From Amycolatopsis cihanbeyliensis (lineage in GTDB: Bacteria; Actinomycetota; Actinomycetes; Mycobacteriales; Pseudonocardiaceae), in assembly GCF_006715045.1 (NCBI RefSeq), contig NZ_VFML01000001.1, forward strand, positions 2,758,501 through 2,822,500: a stretch of DNA of 64,000 nt, written 5' to 3'. Numbering within the stretch: position 1 is the stretch's first letter; each line of letters starts with the position of its first letter. The translations under genes were made by a program, and so were the position numbers. This document shows, in pieces, positions 59,890 to 64,000 of the stretch. Under the pieces are notes generated by a model that had not been told where the DNA came from, ran no database searches, and saw only the letters and a list, made by a program, of their open reading frames with translations.

Positions 59890-60198
59890 TTATCGGCGGG
59901 TACGCGGGGCGCGCAGGAAAGTCTTCAGGCTGCTGTTGCCGCGGCCCGCGGTGATCGCGTGGTAGATCAGGAGCAGGATGACGGCTCCCAAGGTGGCGGT
60001 GACCCAGGTGGACAGGTCGAAGAACCCTTGGGTGGTGTCGACGCCGAAGAGGGTCGATGCCACCCAACCGCCGATCAACGCGCCGGCGATGCCGACAAGG
60101 ATCGTGACGATGACGCCGTGTTTCGCTTTGGCGCCGAGCGCCAGCTTGGCGACAATTCCGGCGACGAGGCCCAGCACCATCCAGGCGATGATCCCCAT
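59890..60198 (-). CDS. GlsB/YeaQ/YmgE-family membrane protein
   Basis: 102-residue membrane protein with three helices: IIAWMVLGLVAGIVAKLALG, GVIVTILVGIAGALIGGWVASTLFG and WVTATLGAVILLLIYHAIT. This is the transglycosylase-associated/GlsB family, often general-stress-induced. A typical positively charged C-terminus (LKTFLRAPRTRR) follows. GGAGTCATC leader before the ATG. Function in the family is not settled. Confidence 0.92.
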   Translation of the reverse strand: MGIIAWMVLGLVAGIVAKLALGAKAKHGVIVTILVGIAGALIGGWVASTLFGVDTTQGFFDLSTWVTATLGAVILLLIYHAITAGRGNSSLKTFLRAPRTRR

Positions 60199-60274
60199 GA
60201 TGACTCCTCGGTTCAGAGATCGCGGATATTCGGGTGATCAGGTCACGGCGAGTTCCATACAGTCCACTGTAGAC

Positions 60275-60445
60275 TCATTTGTCACTGGACATGGTCTCGT
60301 CAGGACTTTCGAGGGGGATGCGGAACCGGTCGATGAACAGCTGCGCCTCCGCTGAGGTGAACACACCCCGTTGGGCAGCGCGCAGGATGGCCGCGACGAC
60401 GCTGTGATGTACGTCGGCGATCCCCGTGAAGTCGTTCTGTGCCAT
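60275..60445 (-). CDS. Small conserved-looking protein
   Basis: 56 residues: MAQNDFTGIADVHHSVVAAI then LRAAQRGVFTSAEAQLFIDR and a short acidic tail. A strong GAGGAA ribosome site 8 bp before the ATG and a helix-loop-helix composition favour a real gene. No family recognised. It is in the same direction as the GlsB-like gene. Confidence 0.55.
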   Translation of the reverse strand: MAQNDFTGIADVHHSVVAAILRAAQRGVFTSAEAQLFIDRFRIPLESPDETMSSDK

Positions 60446-60726
60446 AAGCGGTTCCTCGGTCGGCTGACGTCACGCCGGGGGCTGGGGCACTTGCTGCCAT
60501 GGTACACGTTCCGCCCGGGCCGACCGGCGGGTTCGGTCGAACGCTGAAAGGCCGAGTGCGGTGCCATGTCCAGGGCGATCGACACTGGCGAGACCTACTG
60601 GGCCGAAGTGGCACTTCACCTCCGCCGATCAGCGCACGACCACTGTTGTGCAGCGAGTCGTACTACGTGGGACTCTGACCGGGGTGGACGAATGACCATC
60701 GCCAAGGGATGCCTTCGGAGGCCGCC

Positions 60727-60885
60727 GTGTTGATCCTGTTGATCGTTCTGCTCGTGCTCTGGCTCATCGTGGCGATCGTCGGGTTCGCTGTGGAAGGGCT
60801 GATGTGGATCGCGATCGTCGGAATCGTGCTGTTCGTCGGCACGGCCGCGATCGGGTTCGTCCGGCGAAGGGCACTCCGCCGTTAG
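60727..60885 (+). CDS. Small hydrophobic membrane protein
   Basis: 52 residues, almost all membrane: MLILLIVLLVLWLIVAIVGF, then a Glu-Gly turn, then LMWIAIVGIVLFVGTAAIGF and a basic end VRRRALRR. GTG start with a GGAGG ribosome site 6 bp upstream. Two helices with the C-terminus inside. Resembles small actinobacterial stress-induced membrane proteins; function unknown. Confidence 0.7.
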   Translation: MLILLIVLLVLWLIVAIVGFAVEGLMWIAIVGIVLFVGTAAIGFVRRRALRR

Positions 60886-61163
60886 CGGACGATCATCCTA
60901 TGGGACCTCGCGTGCTCGGCCTCCGGTTCATGCCGGCGGGTGACCGCCATCGCGCTCGTCGGCACGGTCGGGTCCGCTTGACGATCTCCCGGCGGCCATC
61001 ACCGTGAAGTCGCACCGGTCGGCGGCGACGAGGACCCGCCGATGCGCGCCGGAAGGCGTAGGATCGACGGTGTCGAGAGTACCTCGTATGCGGGTGATCA
61101 AGTCCGCGTCGTCCTCGGCGGCAGTCCGGCTGGCGGGTTCAGGCCGGAGATGGGAGTACCGAC

Positions 61164-61703
61164 ATGAGGTCGGTCCCGAGTACGTTGATCGCTACCGGTT
61201 CCGCGATGGCCGTTATGCCGTCCCAAGTGCGATTGAGGCTGAAGCCACCGGTCGCTTCGAGCACTGGGTTCGTCGATGGTGCGTGGTGGCCACGGTCGCG
61301 GAATCTGAGTGCCGAGTTACCTGCGTTGCTGGCGGCGTTGCGGCCCCGGCTCGGCCGGGTCGAGCGGGTTACCTACAACCTGAGTGTCTGGGACCTGGCC
61401 GTGCGCAAGGCCGCGGTCGGCCACCAGGTGCGGCTGGACGGGTCCTTCTCGCAGGCTCCCGATCTCGTGGCGGTGGCCGGGGCAGGCGGCCGGCGTCTGA
61501 CCTTGCTGGTTGTGCCGCCGGATACGGCGGAAGTGGCCGCGCATCGGGTGCTGATCATGGCGTCCAGACCGGACAACGTCGACGGCACCGATGTGCTGCT
61601 CACCGCCCGCCCCGTCGCGGTCGGCGGCGAGTCGGGCGATGAACCGGATATGGTCGCCGAGCGCTGGGAGGGTGACGGCGGCCGCAGGTACGAGCACGCC
61701 TAG
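61164..61703 (+). CDS. DUF5994 family protein
   Basis: 179 residues with the DUF5994 pattern: VRLRLKPPVASSTGFVDGAWWPRSRNLSAELPALLAALRPRLGRVERVTYNLSVWD (20-76), then QVRLDGSFSQAPDLVAVAGAGGRRLTLLVVPPDTAEVAAHRVLIMAS. The FVDGAWWPRSRDL-like block is diagnostic. ATG 61164 follows GGGAG; ATG 61206 or 61212 are possible. Cytosolic, function unknown; members are common in multiple copies in actinomycetes. Confidence 0.85.
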   Translation: MRSVPSTLIATGSAMAVMPSQVRLRLKPPVASSTGFVDGAWWPRSRNLSAELPALLAALRPRLGRVERVTYNLSVWDLAVRKAAVGHQVRLDGSFSQAPDLVAVAGAGGRRLTLLVVPPDTAEVAAHRVLIMASRPDNVDGTDVLLTARPVAVGGESGDEPDMVAERWEGDGGRRYEHA

Positions 61704-61759
61704 CATCCCGCTCCGCGCGGGCGGCCGGTGTGGCTCGGGGCGCGACGAGGCTCAGCCCG

Positions 61760-64000
<2,241 letters not shown>

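Overview
The window is very GC-rich, densely coded actinobacterial chromosome. GTG and even TTG starts, 4-bp ATGA/GTGA gene overlaps and the family make-up (SARP and AfsR-like regulators, actinobacterial divisome and MprAB loci, a rifamycin phosphotransferase) point to a filamentous actinomycete, most likely a Pseudonocardiaceae relative such as Amycolatopsis. That assignment is inference. Two tRNA genes are present, tRNA-Ala(CGC) and tRNA-Arg(CCT); there is no rRNA and no CRISPR array.

1-6.8 kb: a galactofuranose-type (YtfQ/YtfR/YtfT/YjfF-like) ABC sugar importer of two permeases, a double ATPase and a lipoprotein binding protein, downstream of a secreted GH2 glycosidase with a C-terminal LamG domain. 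This looks like a unit for cutting and importing a furanose or galactoside glycan.

7.3-28.4 kb: an accessory region. It holds a MarR/peroxiredoxin-like/DoxX/FAD-monooxygenase redox unit, a P450 beside a SARP-AfsR giant regulator, a decayed DrrAB-type drug exporter, small regulator-enzyme pairs (NmrA/SnoaL with an XRE regulator, RidA/HxlR, hydrolase/TetR with an operator), a secreted lipase, a second AfsR-like LuxR regulator, and scars of IS481, IS256 and a serine recombinase. Many tailoring-type genes survive but there is no biosynthetic core enzyme, so it may be the eroded edge of a secondary-metabolite region.

28.5-51.3 kb: core chromosome. The order glpR/sepX, GNAT, glp (MoeA-like), galU, 5-formyl-THF cyclo-ligase, FmdB, SAF protein, mscL, moaB ... 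pepD/htrA, mprB, mprA resembles the Mycobacterium tuberculosis Rv0996-Rv0981 block. Inserted in it are galT with a DeoR regulator, and a coherent unassigned block: an epimerase, a two-component system, a GT-C-like membrane protein and a tightly overlapping operon of GT2, DUF2064-type transferase, methyltransferase, cytochrome b-molybdopterin oxidoreductase and membrane protein. Paired direct repeats resembling MprA boxes lie at the same distance upstream of both mprA and pepD/htrA.

51.2-59.9 kb: a plastic zone behind tRNA-Arg(CCT). It carries an AT-richer two-gene operon (HAD phosphatase plus a short divergent cis-prenyltransferase), an SDR, an epoxide hydrolase with a divergent CGNR regulator and operators, a sigma-factor/amidase scar, and a hydrolase/TetR pair with twin operators. 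Three copies of a degenerate intergenic repeat separate the cargo units, and two of them carry sequence resembling the tRNA-Arg 3' flank. The HAD/cis-prenyltransferase pair is the best candidate for an undescribed small pathway.

59.9-64 kb: small stress/membrane proteins, a DUF5994 protein and a partial rifamycin phosphotransferase (rph) that runs off the window.
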